From assembly GCA_965240325.2 (NCBI GenBank), contig OZ251238.1:496001-560000 (forward strand): 64,000 nt of DNA, read 5' to 3'. The position numbers were made by a program, and so were the translations under genes. Positions 33,395 through 46,349 of the stretch are shown here, piece by piece. The stretch is from Rebecca billardiae RCC1528. Lineage: Eukaryota; Haptophyta. The notes below the pieces were generated by a model. It worked only from the letters and a program-made list of their open reading frames with translations, ran no database searches and was not told the origin of the DNA. Position 1 is the first letter of the stretch. The number at the start of each line of letters is the position of its first letter.

Positions 33395-34099
33395 ACCGAG
33401 CTGCCTCCGGGGGGACGTTTAATAGGTGGCGCTTGCCGGAGCGTACGCAGCAGCCGCGCCCCGGCTCGGTCGGGTGATGGGGTAGGGTAGGGACGACGAA
33501 CGAACGACGGAGGGCGTAGGGACTAGGGTAGGGTTGATGGGCGCTCGCTGGTCGGTGGCGGTGGGGCAGTGGGGCGTGCACTGTGCGCGTGCTGCGGGGG
33601 CGCCCAGGCACCCTGCCCGAGACGAGCCAGCGGCTGTGCGATGTGTCAGGCGGCCAGAGCCTAGGCTGCCAGCACTGCTGCTGCGCGCGCATGAGTGGCG
33701 GGCCCGAGTGCCACACGCAGCATCGTGCTGCACGCGGGCAAGACGCTGCGTCGGAGCTGGCTGGAGCTGGAGATGGGCGCGCGCTGCTACTCGTCGCGCC
33801 GGTCGCGCCAAGCACGCGCATGCTCTGCGACGTGCTGGCAGCGGGCATAGAGGAGGCGCCCGTCGCGCGCCTCACCGTCTTGGCGACGCGCTGCCTACGT
33901 GCTCGGCGTTGCGCGCGGCACCGTTGGCACCCACTGGCGAAGCTGATGCCATGCCTGAGCGCCGCGACCTGCGGCACGGGCACTTTTGACCTGCAGCTAG
34001 CGCACGGCGCGGCGAGGCGCCCGGTGGACGAGCTGCGGGGCGTGGGCGCAAAGGATGAGTCGGTGCGCACAGCAACTCAGCAAAAGTCACACAGGCGGC
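33395..34099. other. No gene assigned
   Basis: G-rich stretch at 33476-33540 with GGGTAGGG and TAGGGTAGGG. A + frame (33583-34236) remains open but has no recognisable motif. Confidence 0.35.
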
Positions 34100-35190
34100 G
34101 TGCGCACCACGCGTGGCTCGCCGCTCGCGCTAGCCGCTGGCCACCAGGCGAACCGCTCGCCCTGGGCGCATCGGCCCGCCTCCTCGCGCCGCCTGGCGCA
34201 GCACGTGCGCACCGGCGGGCGCGCAGGGGACGGTAAGCGTGGCGCGACCGAGGGCGGCTCAGGGCTCACACCGCGCGCGCCGCGCCCACATCCATTTGTC
34301 CCCCCGGCGGCGCGCACGGGCGGCGCGCGCGCGGCACGTGGCTCGCCGCTAGCCACCAGGCGAACCGCTCCCCTGGGCGCATCGGCCCGCCTCCTCGCGC
34401 CGCTTGGCGCGCCGCGTGCGCACCGGCGGGCGCGCAGGGGACGGTAAGCGTGGCGCGACCGAGGGCGGCTCAGGGCTCACACCGCGCGCGCCGCGCCCAC
34501 ATCCATTTGTCCCCCCGGCGGCCGGCGCACGCGGGCGGCGCGCGCGCGGCACGTGGCTCGCCGCTAGCCACCAGGCGAGCCGCTCCCCTGGGCGCATCGG
34601 CCCGCCTCCTCGCGCCGCTTGGCGCGCCGCGTGCGCACCGGCGGGCGCGCAGGGGACGGTAAGCGTGGCGCGACCGAGGGCGGCTCAGGGCTCACACCGC
34701 GCGCGCCGCGCCCACATCCATTTGTCCCCCCGGCGGCCGGCGCACGCGGGCGGCGCGCGCGCGGCACGTGGCTCGCCGCTAGCCACCAGGCGAGCCGCTC
34801 CCCTGGGCGCATCGGCCCGCCTCCTCGCGCCGCCTGGCGCGCCGCGTGCGCACCGGCGGGCGCGCAGGGGACGGTAAGCGTGGCGCGACCGAGGGCGGCT
34901 CAGGGCTCACACCGCGCGCGCCGCGCCCACATGCATTTGTCCCCCCGGCGGCGTGCACGGGCGGCGCGCGAGCGGCACGTGGCACGCCGCCGGCCACCAG
35001 GCGAGCCGCTCCCCTGGGCGCATCGCCCCCCCTCCTGGCGCCGCGTTGCTCGCCGCGGGCGCACCGGCGGGCGCGCAGGCGACTGTAAGCATGGCGCGAC
35101 AGAGGGCGGCTCACCTTGCGCACGCCGCGCTGCCAAGTTTTCATTCCTCTTTCCCCCGGCGGCGGCGCGCGGCACGGGCCGCGCAGGCGC
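34100..35190. repeat. Tandem array of about five 210-215-bp units
   Basis: The block around ACGGTAAGCGTGGCGCGACC recurs at about 34230, 34441, 34656 and 34871, and in diverged form at about 35080. Units two to four are almost identical. The array is very GC-rich and has no supported gene. Confidence 0.9.
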
Positions 35191-36259
35191 ACGATTAGCC
35201 ATCGGACCAGCCTATTGCACGCGGCACATTCGTCGCTTGTTCATACGAGCCACGCGCGCGCGGCGTAGCGAGAGCATGCCCCTAGTCGCGGCGCAGTACC
35301 AGCATAGCCTACTAGCCTACCAGCAGCCTACCAGACTGAGCACGCAGTGTCACTGTCAGCCCACTGCGGGCGGTGCCAGGCCGCAGCCGGCCGCCCCGGC
35401 GCGGTCGAACCGTCCCGGCTGCGCCTACTCACTACTACGTATATAGATCGACCAGCAGCCCGTAGTACCACCCGCTACCGCGCAGGACGACTACGACGAC
35501 GCACTTATTAGTGACTCGGCCAGTGTCGGCTCAGCGCGGCACCTCAGCGCAGCAGCGGCACGGCAGTGTCGGTGGACGACCGACACGGGTAATATGGCGG
35601 TCTGTCATCACATATATATATATGTGCGAGTGTCAGGCTACTACATCAATAATATATATATATTAATTATTATTAAACGCGGGCGGCTCGGTTAGATGAC
35701 GGTCCGCGATGACGGACTCGGACGGTCGACTGTGGCCTCTATATGATACTCCGTCGGCTCGCAGACAGATATATATATGCTCGTATATCATATATATATC
35801 AGCAGCAGTAGTAGGCAGCGCATTATCTCGTCACAGAGTCAGCTGACTGGCGCGCCCCGTGATGCCTATCGTGCGCGGGCTGCGCCGCTGCGTCGTCAGA
35901 CGAACGATGATCGATCGATGCTGATGATGTTGCGCGCTGTCATACTGCGCTTGCTTATGGCCGCTGGCGGGCCCGCTGGAGGCGCGGGGCGGCCCGAGCG
36001 CCGCCGCCGGCCGCGCCGCGGGCCCGCCGCACCCGCGGCACTCGGACGGCCGCGCGGGGCCCTGGCAGCGCCTCGGGCGGCGGCGGCGAGTCAGTAGCCC
36101 GCGTAGCGCCGCCCGCGCCGGACTGACAGCAAGTGACGACACGGGACTCCGACAGCCACAGCACGTATAACTATAATAATTACTATCGTCTGGCAGTCGA
36201 TCTGGTAGGTACACTGATAGGCTGGTCTTCAGCTAGCTATGCTGGTGCTGCGCCGCGTG
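35191..36259. other. AT-rich and GC-rich non-coding block
   Basis: Contains TA-rich runs at 35610-35670 and 35765-35800 and a very GC-rich stretch at 35960-36110. No gene is seen. It lies between a direct and an inverted copy of the 215-bp repeat family. Confidence 0.4.
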
Positions 36260-36620
36260 CGGGCGGCGTGAAGCCGGGGGCGTGCTCTCGCTCCGCTGCG
36301 CGCGCGTGGCTCGCCAGTGGAAAAGCGCGAATAATGCGCTGCGTGCGATAGTCGGTTCCGATGGTCAACCGCGCGCCCTGGCGGCCCGTACCGCGCGCCG
36401 CCGCCGGGTAGACAAACGGGGGCGCGGCGCGCGCACGGCGAGCCGCCCTCGGTCGCGACATGCTTACTGTCGTCGCCTGTGCGCCCACCGGTGTGTACGC
36501 GGCGAGCCGTGCGGCGCGAGGAGGTGGGTCGATGCGCCGATCAGGGCCAGCGGCTCGCCTGGTAGGCAGCGGCAGGCAGCGGCGAGCCACGAGCCACGCG
36601 TGCGCCGCTCGTGCACGCCA
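36260..36620. repeat. Diverged inverted copy of the 215-bp repeat family
   Basis: The reverse complement of this segment matches 34960-35285, including GTAAGCATG, GAGGGCGGCTC and AGCCACGCGCGCG, with many substitutions. Confidence 0.65.
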
Positions 36621-37852
36621 TGGCATGCCCAACGGCGCAGGCTTGAAGCGGCATGGCGCGCGCCCATGATGGCCCCACCTCGAGGATCGACCAGGTCAGG
36701 CACGGCGCGTTGCCCGGTGCGAGTCCGCCTGGTGCGAGTCCTCGCCCGCCTGGTGCGAGTCGTCGTCGTCTCGTCGAGCTGAGCCGAGCACCGTCGGAGG
36801 GAGGGCGGACACGCGCTGTGTGAACCGGGCAGAGCTTGCAGGAACCGCTGCGAAGCGGAGGCGAGGTGGCGAGCAAGCATCGTCACTGCGCGCAAGTCTC
36901 TGGAGCCGGCGAAGTTCTATCCTCGAGGATCCGCTGAGACATGGTTTTCCTCCAAGTCCCGCGCCGATCCTCGAGGATACGTCTGCCCCTTCTCTCTCCT
37001 CTGAAAGCTCCTGAGCCCGTCTTCGGCTCAGCGGGCTCATGACCGTTGAGCTCCCGGACACAGTGCGCGCAGGTGCGCCTCGCTTCGAGGCGAGATGAGC
37101 ACCAAGGCCCGTCACAGCGCCCGTCGCGCGCGCTTGACTGCGGCGGCCGAGATGGCTGGAGCGGCGGCGCGTTGCGCTCATCCTCAGTGCACACTTGTAA
37201 GCGACCTTCGGCGCAGCAAACATGTGCTGCCTTGGGCCCTCCTCCGCCTGCTAGCGCGGCTCGACTGCAACGGTCGCCAAAGCCAAGCATTGCCTACTGA
37301 GTCCGCTTCTGCCCGCGACACGCGCTTGAATGGCGCCTTGAGCGCACGCGCATTGGAAACACACACACTGGCCCTCTCTCCAGACAGCGCGCGCCTGGCT
37401 CTTGCAGCGTACTCTGTGCGATGAAGCGGTGGCGTAGGCGCCTGCCGGCCTGTTGTTGAAACGCACCCGCTCGGCTAGTGAGCATGGGCGCAGAAGACGC
37501 CGGGAAGCCGAGACATGAGCGCTGGAAGGGGTTCCGAGGTACTACCAGACCAGCCCACCTGGCGCGCCGTCGCACAGCCCTCGCCTACGCGCACGCGCAC
37601 GACCAGAGCGAAGCTGGCCGCGCGGCGGACGGCCATTTCTTTTCAAATGTTTTCGCTGAGTCAGCGGGCCGGCCCCCGACGGAGCTTGACGTACTGGGCT
37701 GGGACGGGTGGTGTGAATGTATTAACATCTGTCAGTCGCGGGCGGTCATTTTTCCGTGCAACCTGTCTCGGAGGCACGCGCTCGAGAGCGCGCTCTGACA
37801 CGACACGGGGAGGGTGCTGCACCTGGATGTCGTATCCCAGCCACAGGGCAGT
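36621..37852. other. No gene assigned
   Basis: Holds TCCTCGAGGAT motifs (36920-36985) like those before the 30-kb minisatellite. Several open frames, no recognisable domain. Confidence 0.35.
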
Positions 37853-39735
37853 CACTACAAAAAATCCCCGCTGGCGGAGCATCGTGGGAGACCCAGACCC
37901 TCCGCCGGCGGAGATTTTTGTGGCCACGAAAAATCCCCGCTGGCGGAGCATGGGCGTTCCACGAATGCTCCGCTGGCAGTGGAGCCTCGGCTAGGCCAAT
38001 GTCATTATTGATGACTGGCTTGACTTGAGCTGAGCTCCGCTGGCGGAGCTTTGGTGGCGGAGCATGTCATATTGGAGTGTTGCGTAGCCGTCAACCGTCA
38101 TCAGAATCCATATGACAGTATCCACACTCAACCTCCGCTGGCGGAGCTCGCAGACCTATTTGACTTGAACTGAGCTCCGCTGGCGGAGCCTCGACTGCGC
38201 CGAATGCATGTCATTATTAATGACCCACTTGACTCGTGTACTGAGCTCCACTGGCGGAGCCTCGGCTGCACCGAATGTTATTGTTGACGACCCACTTGAC
38301 TTGAACTGAGCTCCGCTGGCGGAGCTTTGGTGGCGCCGTATGTCATATTGGAGTAATGCGAAGCCGTTAATCGTAATCATCATCCATATTCACACGTAAC
38401 CTCCGCTGGCGAAGCCCACTGGCCTATTCGACTTGAACTGAGCTCCGCTGGCGGAGCCTCGGCTGCGCCGAATGTCATTATTGATGACCCACTTGACTTG
38501 AACTGAGCTCCGCTGGCGGAGCTTTGGTGGCGCCGTATGTCATATTGGAGTAATACGAAGCCGTTAACCGTAATCATCATCCATTTTGACACGTAACCTC
38601 CGCTGGCGGAGCTCGCAGACCTATTTGACTTGAACTGAGCTCCGCTGGCGGAGCCTCGGCTGCGCCGAATGTCATTATTAATGACCCACTTGACTAGTGA
38701 ACTGAGCTCCACTGGCGGAGCCTCGGCTGCGCCGAATGTCATTATTGATGACCCACTTGACTTGAACTGAGCTCCGCTGGCGGAGCTTTGGTGGCGCCGT
38801 ATGTCATATTGGAGTAATACGAAGCCGTTAAGCGTAATCATCATCCATATTGACACGTAACCTCCGCTGGCGGAGCACACTGGCCTATTCGACTTGAACT
38901 GAGCTCCGCTGGCGGAGCCTCGGCTGCGCCGAATGTCATTATTGATGACCCACTGGCACTTGACTTGAACTGAGCTCCGCTGGCGGAGCTTTGGCGGCGC
39001 CGTATGTCATATTGGAGCAATGCGAAGCCGTTAACCGTAATCATCATCCATATTCACACGTAACCTCCGCTGGCGGAGCTCGCAGACCTATTGGACTTGA
39101 ACTGAGCTCCGCTGGCGGAGCCTCGGCTGCGCCGAGTGTCATTATTGATGATGACCCACTTGACTTGAACTGAGCTCCGCTGGCGGAGCTTTGGTGGCGC
39201 CGTATGTCATATTGGAGTAATGCGAAGCCGTTAACCGTAATCATCATCCATATTCACAGCACGTAACCTCCGCTGGCGGAGCTCGCAGACCTATTTGACT
39301 TAAACTAAGCTCCGCTGGCGGAGCCTCGACTGCGCCGAATGTCATTATTGATGACCCACTTGACTTGAACTGAGCTCCGCTGGCGGAGCTTTGGTGGCGC
39401 CGTATATCATATTGATGGAGTAATGCGAAGCCGTTAACCGTAATCATCATCCATATTCACACGTAACCTCCGCTGGCGGAGCTCGCAGACCTATTGGACT
39501 TGAACTAAGCTCCGCTGGCGGAGCCTCGACTGCGCCGAATGTCATTATTAATGACCCACTTGACTTGAACTGAGCTCCGCTGGCGGAGCTTTGCTGGCGC
39601 CGTATGTCATATTGGAGTAATGCGAATCGTTAATCAACGTAATCATATCCATATTGACACTCAACCTCCGCTGGCCGAGCTCGCTGATCTATTCGACTCG
39701 AACTGAGCTCCGCTGGCGGAGCCTCGGCTTGCGGT
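37853..39735. repeat. Outer tandem repeats of the left arm (palindromic CTCCGCTGGCGGAG units)
   Basis: About 30 copies of the near-palindrome GAGCTCCGCTGGCGGAGC occur at spacings of about 45-90 bp inside a roughly 200-bp higher-order unit that also carries GTCATATTGGAGTAATGCGA. The same block is mirrored at 44390-46349. Multiple short repeats close to the ends are usual for CACTA subterminal regions, where transposase binds; that role here is inference. Confidence 0.9.
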
Positions 39736-40369
39736 TTGCTGCAATTGGGGCTGGGCTCAGCATGGGGCAGCTGTTCACAGCCCAGGCGGGGCGTCCCCCG
39801 CCTGTGGACCGCCGGTGGGCAGGGCCGACGGCGTCGCAGAGCTCATGCGTGGGAGCAGCGCGTTGAGGAAGCGATCAAGGTCGAGAAGGAAGGGGCAAGC
39901 AGCAGGGGCTGCCGGTACGGTACGTTTGTACATGCCTCCACACCGGTGCACATCACCCTTGCTCACTGCAGTGAACAGTGCTGTCACTCATCTCATCCTC
40001 GCTCACCATGCAGTGACGGCCGAACTGCGGCGAACACTCACCGGCACCGAACACGCATCGGCGGTGCCCGCTGGCGCTGGCATGCTGTCCTCTACTTGCT
40101 GTCGGACAGCAAGGAGACGGCACCGCCGCATATCTGCGAGCGGGCGAGGTGCTGTCCTCTACTCAGCGAGGCTGAGAGGCTGAGCACGGATCACGGATGG
40201 TGAGCCCTGGATTCTCAACGCATCCAGGAGAGCAGTTGGTGCATGACTGTGCTCAGACGTGCAGGACCAACCATCCGGTGCTGCTTCGAGCACCCGCGCC
40301 AACATTCAACAACGGCGGCACTCAACTCCACGCTGCTGATGCGGCCGCACGGCTGCAGGGATGGTAGTT

Positions 40370-41620
40370 GGTACCACGGCGGGCGACGGCGGGCGCAGCA
40401 GCTCGCAGCTCAAAGTTGTGCGCCAGTGGGGCCTGGGCGCCGGGCGCACCGAGCGCGGTGACGCTGCTCACCTCGCCCAGCGCGCTGGAGCCGCTGTCAT
40501 CCGACGCTGCTGTGCCCGCGTCCAGCTTGGGCTGCAGCAGCTGCGCTCGACTCCGCGCCGAGTGCGGCAGCAGCAGCGGGGATGGTGCCACGGCGGGCGG
40601 CGGCAGTCGCCGCAGCTGGCAGCTCGGTGGCTCTCGCCTGAGGGGTCTGGACGGTGGACGCACCGAGCGCGGTGACGCTGCTCGCCTCGCCCAGCGCGCT
40701 GGAGCCGCTGCCATCCAGCGGTGCGGTGTCCGCGCCCAGCCGGAGCAGAAGGAGATGCGCTCGACTCCGCACCCGTGCGGTGGCAGCAGCAGGGATGGTA
40801 TCAAGGCGGGCGGCGGCAGGCGCTGCAGCTGGCAGCTCGGTGGTGCCTGCCCGAGGGACCTGGGCGACGGACGTGCCGAGCGAGCTGACGCCCCTCGCCT
40901 CCCCTATCACGCTCGAGCCGCTGCCATTTGATGCTGCTGCAGCGTTCGGGCAGCTGCAGACTCTGCGCTCGACTCCACGCCGCGTGCGGCCGCAGGCAGC
41001 AGCAGCAGCGGGCCCGAGGGGCCTGGGCCACGGACGCGCCGAGCGCGGTGACGCCTCTCGCCGCGCTCAGCGCGCTGGAGCCGCTGCCACCGGGCGCTGC
41101 TGCGCCCGCGTCCAGCTTGGGCTGCAGCAGGCCGCTCAATCAACTCCTCGCCGAGTGCGGCGGCAGCAGCAGGGACGTTGCCACGGCGGGCGGCGGCTAT
41201 CACTTTGGCTGGCAGCTCGGTGGTGCCTGCCCGAGGGGCCTGGGTGGTGGATGCACCGAGCGCGGTGACGTCGCTCGCCTCGCCCAGCGCGCTGGACCCG
41301 CTGCCATCCGGCGCTGCGGTGTCCGCACCCAGCTGGAGCATCAGGAGGTGCGCTCGACTCCGCACCCGTGCGGCGGCAGCAGCAGGGATGGTATCACGGC
41401 GGGCGGCGGCAGTCGCTGCAGCTGGCAGCTCGGTAGTGCCTGCCCGAGGAACCTGGGCGACTGACGCGCCGAGCGAGCTGACGCCCCTCGCCTCCCCTAT
41501 CACGCTCGAGCCGCTGCCATTTGATGCTGTTGCAGCGTTCGGGCAGCTGCAGACTCTGCGCTGGACTCCACGCCGCATGCGGCCGCAGGCAGCAGCAGCA
41601 GCAGGCTGGTCATTAACAGC
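40370..41620. repeat. Inner tandem repeats, about six units of 180-230 bp
   Basis: Units share GGCAGCTCGGTGGTGCCTGC-type blocks followed by GCGCGCTGGAGCCGCTGCCA. Alternate units are similar in lengths and differences. The block is mirrored in the right arm (about 42440-43750). Confidence 0.85.
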
Positions 41621-44600
41621 TGCTGTCAGATCTCCGTGACTGCTCGGTTGCTGCGTACGAACCAGGTGGGTGAGCCGCTGAGTCGCAGGGGCCGCATGAA
41701 TTAACTGGCGACCGCACGCCGGTATAGGCTTAAGACGGCGTACGTCCGTGAGTCCCAATCAGCAGCGCAGGAGTTTTGAGAACGCGGTGACTGTTCACAC
41801 GCAGCTACTGTTATTATGAGGGCGCTATTCCTTCATCGATAGTAGTATAGTAAGCTACTACGCTGCCGGCCTCGCCCTCAGCACTATATTGACGGCATAT
41901 GGAGGCGCAGGTCCGCCTGACCGCTATATATTGCATCTTCATCATGATGATGACGAGTTGATGATGACGATGACGATAACGACTCCTCCAATTCCTGAGT
42001 CATAAGTGTGACACCGCCACTGGACACGGGCTACTTACGTACTCAGCTCGGATCATTCGCGCCTGCTACTGGTAGTCGGGCTCCGGTCAGCGGGGAGTGC
42101 GCGGCGGATCATCATCATCAGTCATATCAGCAGTGCTATCTGATGCATAGCCATATCGCTGCACAGTGATGTCGTAGTACTGATGATGCGTGCGCTGAGA
42201 TCTGGGCCGCGGCACTTCGGCGGCGCGCCTTGCTCGGCCTCACCGACGCCGGGCCATACTTGTTCGCGCGCCCGGCGCCGGGCTAGCTCAAAGAGCTGAC
42301 CGCAGCGGCTCCCGCGCCCCGGAAGGCCTGCGGCCCTCACAGGTCATTGGCAGGCAGCAGTGTCCGGGACTGAAGCCTGCCGGGTTCTCCCCGATTCGAA
42401 TTCACCGATGTGACCGAGGTACCGCCTGCTGCCGTCAGCCGGCGGAAGAAGTGTCACAACGGCTGCTGCTGGCCAGCATATCGGACGCGTGCATCAGCGT
42501 CACCGCATTGGGCGCGTCTGCCGCCCAGGCCCCTCGCGCGCACACAACCGAGCTGATCGCTGCATCCACCACCGCCGCCCGCCGTGGCGCCTTCCCTGCT
42601 ACTGCAGCCGCACTCGGCGCGGAGTCGAGCGCAGCTGCTGCTGCCTAAGCCGGTCACGCCCCTCGGGCGCGCACCACCGAGATGCCAGCTGCATCGACCG
42701 CCACCGCCCGCCGAGGCATCATCCCTCGCACTGGCGCGGAGTCGAGCGCAGCTGCCAGCTGTGACAGCTAGCTGCCCCGGCGGGGCGCGGAGCCGCGGAC
42801 ACCGCAGCGCCGGATGGCAGCGGGTCCAGCGCGCTGGGCGAGGCGAGCGACGTCACCGCGCTCGGTGCATCCACCACCCAGGCCCCTCGGGCAGGCACCA
42901 CCGAGCTGCCAGCCAAAGTGATAGCCGCCGCCCGCCGTGGCAACGTCCCTGCTGCTGCCGCCGCACTCGGCGAGGAGTTGATTGAGCGGCCTGCTGCAGC
43001 CCAAGCTGGACGCGGGCGCAGCAGCGCCCGGTGGCAGCGGCTCCAGCGCGCTGAGCGCGGCGAGAGGCGTCACCGCGCTCGGCGCGTCCGTGGCCCAGGC
43101 CCCTCGGGCCCGCTGCTGCTGCTGCCTGCGGCCGCACGCGGCGTGGAGTCGAGCGCAGAGTCTGCAGCTGCCCGAACGCTGCAGCAGCATCAAATGGCAG
43201 CGGCTCGAGCGTGATAGGGGAGGCGAGGGGCGTCAGCTCGCTCGGCACGTCCGTCGCCCAGGTCCCTCGGGCAGGCACCACCGAGCTGCCAGCTGCAGCG
43301 CCTGCCGCCGCCCGCCTTGATACCATCCCTGCTGCTGCCGCCGCACGGGTGCGGAGTCGAGCGCATCTCCTTCTGCTCCGGCTGGGCGCGGACACCGCAC
43401 CGCTGGATGGCAGCGGCTCCAGCGCGCTGGGCGAGGCGAGCAGCGTCACCGCGCTCGGTGCGTCCACCGTCCAGACCCCTCAGGCGAGAGCCACCGAGCT
43501 GCCAGCTGCGGCGACTGCCGCCGCCCGCCGTGGCACCATCCCCGCTGCTGCTGCCGCACTCGGCGCGGAGTCGAGCGCAGCTGCTGCAGCCCAAGCTGGA
43601 CGCGGGCACAGCAGCGTCGGATGACAGCGGCTCCAGCGCGCTGGGCGAGGTGAGCAGCGTCACCGCGCTCGGTGCGCCCGGCGCCCAGGCCCCACTGGCG
43701 CACAACTTTGAGCTGCGAGCTGCTGCGCCCGCCGTCGCCCGCCGTGGTACCAACTACCATCCCTGCAGCCGTGCGGCCGCATCAGCAGCGTGGAGTTGAG
43801 TGCCGCCGTTGTTGAATGTTGGCGCGGGTGCTCGAAGCAGCACCGGATGGTTGGTCCTGCACGTCTGAGCACAGTCATGCACCAACTGCTCTCCTGGATG
43901 CGTTGAGAATCCAGGGCTCACCATCCGTGATCCGTGCTCAGCCTCTCAGCCTCGCTGAGTAGAGGACAGCACCTCGCCCGCTCGCAGATATGCGGCGGTG
44001 CCGTCTCCTTGCTGTTCGACAGCAAGTACTAGTAGAGGACAGCATGCCAGCGCCAGCGGGCACCGCCGATGCGTGTTCGGTGCCGGTGAGTGTTCGCCGC
44101 AGTTCGGCCGTCACTGCATGGCGAGCGAGGATGAGATGAGTGACAGCACTGTTCACTGCAGTGAGCAAGGGTGATGTGCACCGGTGTGGAGGCATGTACA
44201 AACGTACCGTACCGGCAGCCCCTGCTGCTTGCCCCTTCCTTCTCGACCTTGATGATCGCTTCCTCAACGCGCTGCTCCCACGCATGAGCTCTGCGACGCC
44301 GTCGGCCCTGCCCACCGGCGGTCCACAGGCGGTGACGCCCCGCCTGGGCTGTGAACAGCTGCCCCATGCTGAGCCCAGCCCCACTTGCAGCAAACCGCAA
44401 GCCGAGGCTCCGCCAGCGGAGCTCAGTTCGAGTCGAATAGATCAGCGAGCTCGGCCAGCGGAGGTTGAGTGTCAATATGGATATGATTACGTTGATTAAC
44501 GATTCGCATTACTCCAATATGACATACGGCGCCACCAAAGCTCCGCCAGCGGAGCTCAGTTCAAGTCAAGTGGGTCATCAATAATGACATTCGGCGCAGC

Positions 44601-46349
44601 CGAGGCTCCGCCAGCGGAGCTCAGTTCAAGTCGAATAGGCCAGTGTGCTCCACCAGCGGAGGTTACGTGTCAATATGGATGATGATTACGCTTAACGGCT
44701 TCGCATTGCTCCAATATGACATACGGCGCCGCCAAAGCTCCGCCAGCGGAGCTCAGTTCAAGTCAAGTGGGTCATCAATAATGACATTCGGCGCAGCCGA
44801 GGCTCCGCCAGCGGAGCTCAGTTCAAGTCGAATAGGCCAGTGTGCTCCGCCAGCGGAGGTTACGTGTCAATATGGATGATGATTACGGTTAACGGCTTCG
44901 TATTACTCCAATATGACATACGGCGCCACCAAAGCTCCGCCAGCGGAGCTCAGTTCAAGTCAAGTGGGTCATCAATAATGACATTCGGCGCAGCCGAGGC
45001 TCCGCCAGTGGAGCTCAGTTCACTAGTCAAGTGGGTCATTAATAATGACATTCGGCGCAGCCGAGGCTCCGCCAGCGGAGCTCAGTTCAAGTCAAATAGG
45101 TCTGCGAGCTCCGCCAGCGGAGGTTACGTGTGAATATGGATGATGATTACGGTTAACGGCTTCGCATTGCTCCAATATGACATACGGCGCCGCCAAAGCT
45201 CCGCCAGCGGAGCTCAGTTCAAGTCAAGTGCCAGTGGGTCATCAATAATGACATTCGGCGCAGCCGAGGCTCCGCCAGCGGAGCTCAGTTCAAGTCGAAT
45301 AGGCCAGTGTGCTCCGCCAGCGGAGGTTACGTGTCAATATGGATGATGATTACGCTTAACGGCTTCGTATTACTCCAATATGACATACGGCGCCACCAAA
45401 GCTCCGCCAGCGGAGCTCAGTTCAAGTCAAGTGGGTCATCAATAATGACATTCGGCGCCGAGCCGAGGCTCCGCCAGTGGAGCTCAGTTCACTAGTCAAG
45501 TGGGTCATTAATAATGACATTCGGCGCAGCCGAGGCTCCGCCAGCGGAGCTCAGTTCAAGTCAAATAGGTCTGCGAGCTCCGCCAGCGGAGGTTACGTGT
45601 CAAAATGGATGATGATTACGGTTAACGGCTTCGTATTACTCCAATATATGACATACGGCGCCACCAAAGCTCCGCCAGCGGAGCTCAGTTCAAGTCAAGT
45701 GGGTCATCAATAATGACATTCGGCGCAGCCGAGGCTCCGCCAGCGGAGCTCAGTTCAAGTCGAATAGGCCAGTGGGCTTCGCCAGCGGAGGTTACGTGTG
45801 AATATGGATGATGATTACGATTAACGGCTTCGCATTACTCCAATATGACATACGGCGCCACCAAAGCTCCGCCAGCGGAGCTCACTGCTCAGTTCAAGTC
45901 AAGTGGGTCGTCAACAATAACATTCGGCGCAGCCGAGGCTCCACCAGTGGAGCTCAGTTTACTAGTCAAGTGGGTCATTAATTATAATGACATTCGGCGC
46001 AGCCGAGGCTCCGCCAGCGGAGCTCAGTTCAAGTCAAATAGGTCTGCGAGCTCCGCCAGCGGAGGTTGAGTGTGGATACTGTCATATATGGATTCTGATG
46101 ACGGTTGACGGCTACGCATCACTCCAATATGACATGCTCCGCCACCATCAAAGCTCCGCCAGCGGAGCTCAGCTCAAGTCAAGTCAGTCATCAATAATGA
46201 CATTGGCCTAGCCGAGGCTCCACCAGCGGAGCATTCGTGGAACGCCCATGCTCCGCCAGCGGGGATTTTTCGTGGCCACAAAAATCTCCGCCGGCGGAGG
46301 GTCTGGGCCCCTTGCCCGGATGCTCCGCCAGCGGAGACTTTTTGTAGTG

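Larger units (their letters stand above)
37853..46349. mobile_element. 8.5-kb CACTA-ended element built of two 3.5-kb inverted arms
   Basis: Left end CACTACAAAAAATCCCCGCT at 37853; the complement of the right end (46349) reads CACTACAAAAAGTCTCCGCT, and both continue GGCGGAGCATC. CACTA(C) ends are typical of the CACTA/EnSpm superfamily. Arms are 37853-41326 and 42795-46349; the inner 1.5 kb of the arms is nearly identical base for base. The 1.47-kb centre (41327-42794) includes a unique stretch at 41640-42430. Three-base flanks AGT and ACT differ at one position, so the target duplication is not confirmed. No transposase is seen. Open frames in the arms are products of tandem repeats. Confidence 0.8.

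Noticed and set aside
33476-33540. Telomere-like GGGTAGGG stretch
   Set aside because: Only two or three degenerate units; not a tandem array of a single telomere repeat.
40243-43878. Mirror-image pairs of open frames of 70-280 codons
   Set aside because: Each is present on both arms in inverted orientation and comes from GC-rich tandem repeats; no domain is seen.
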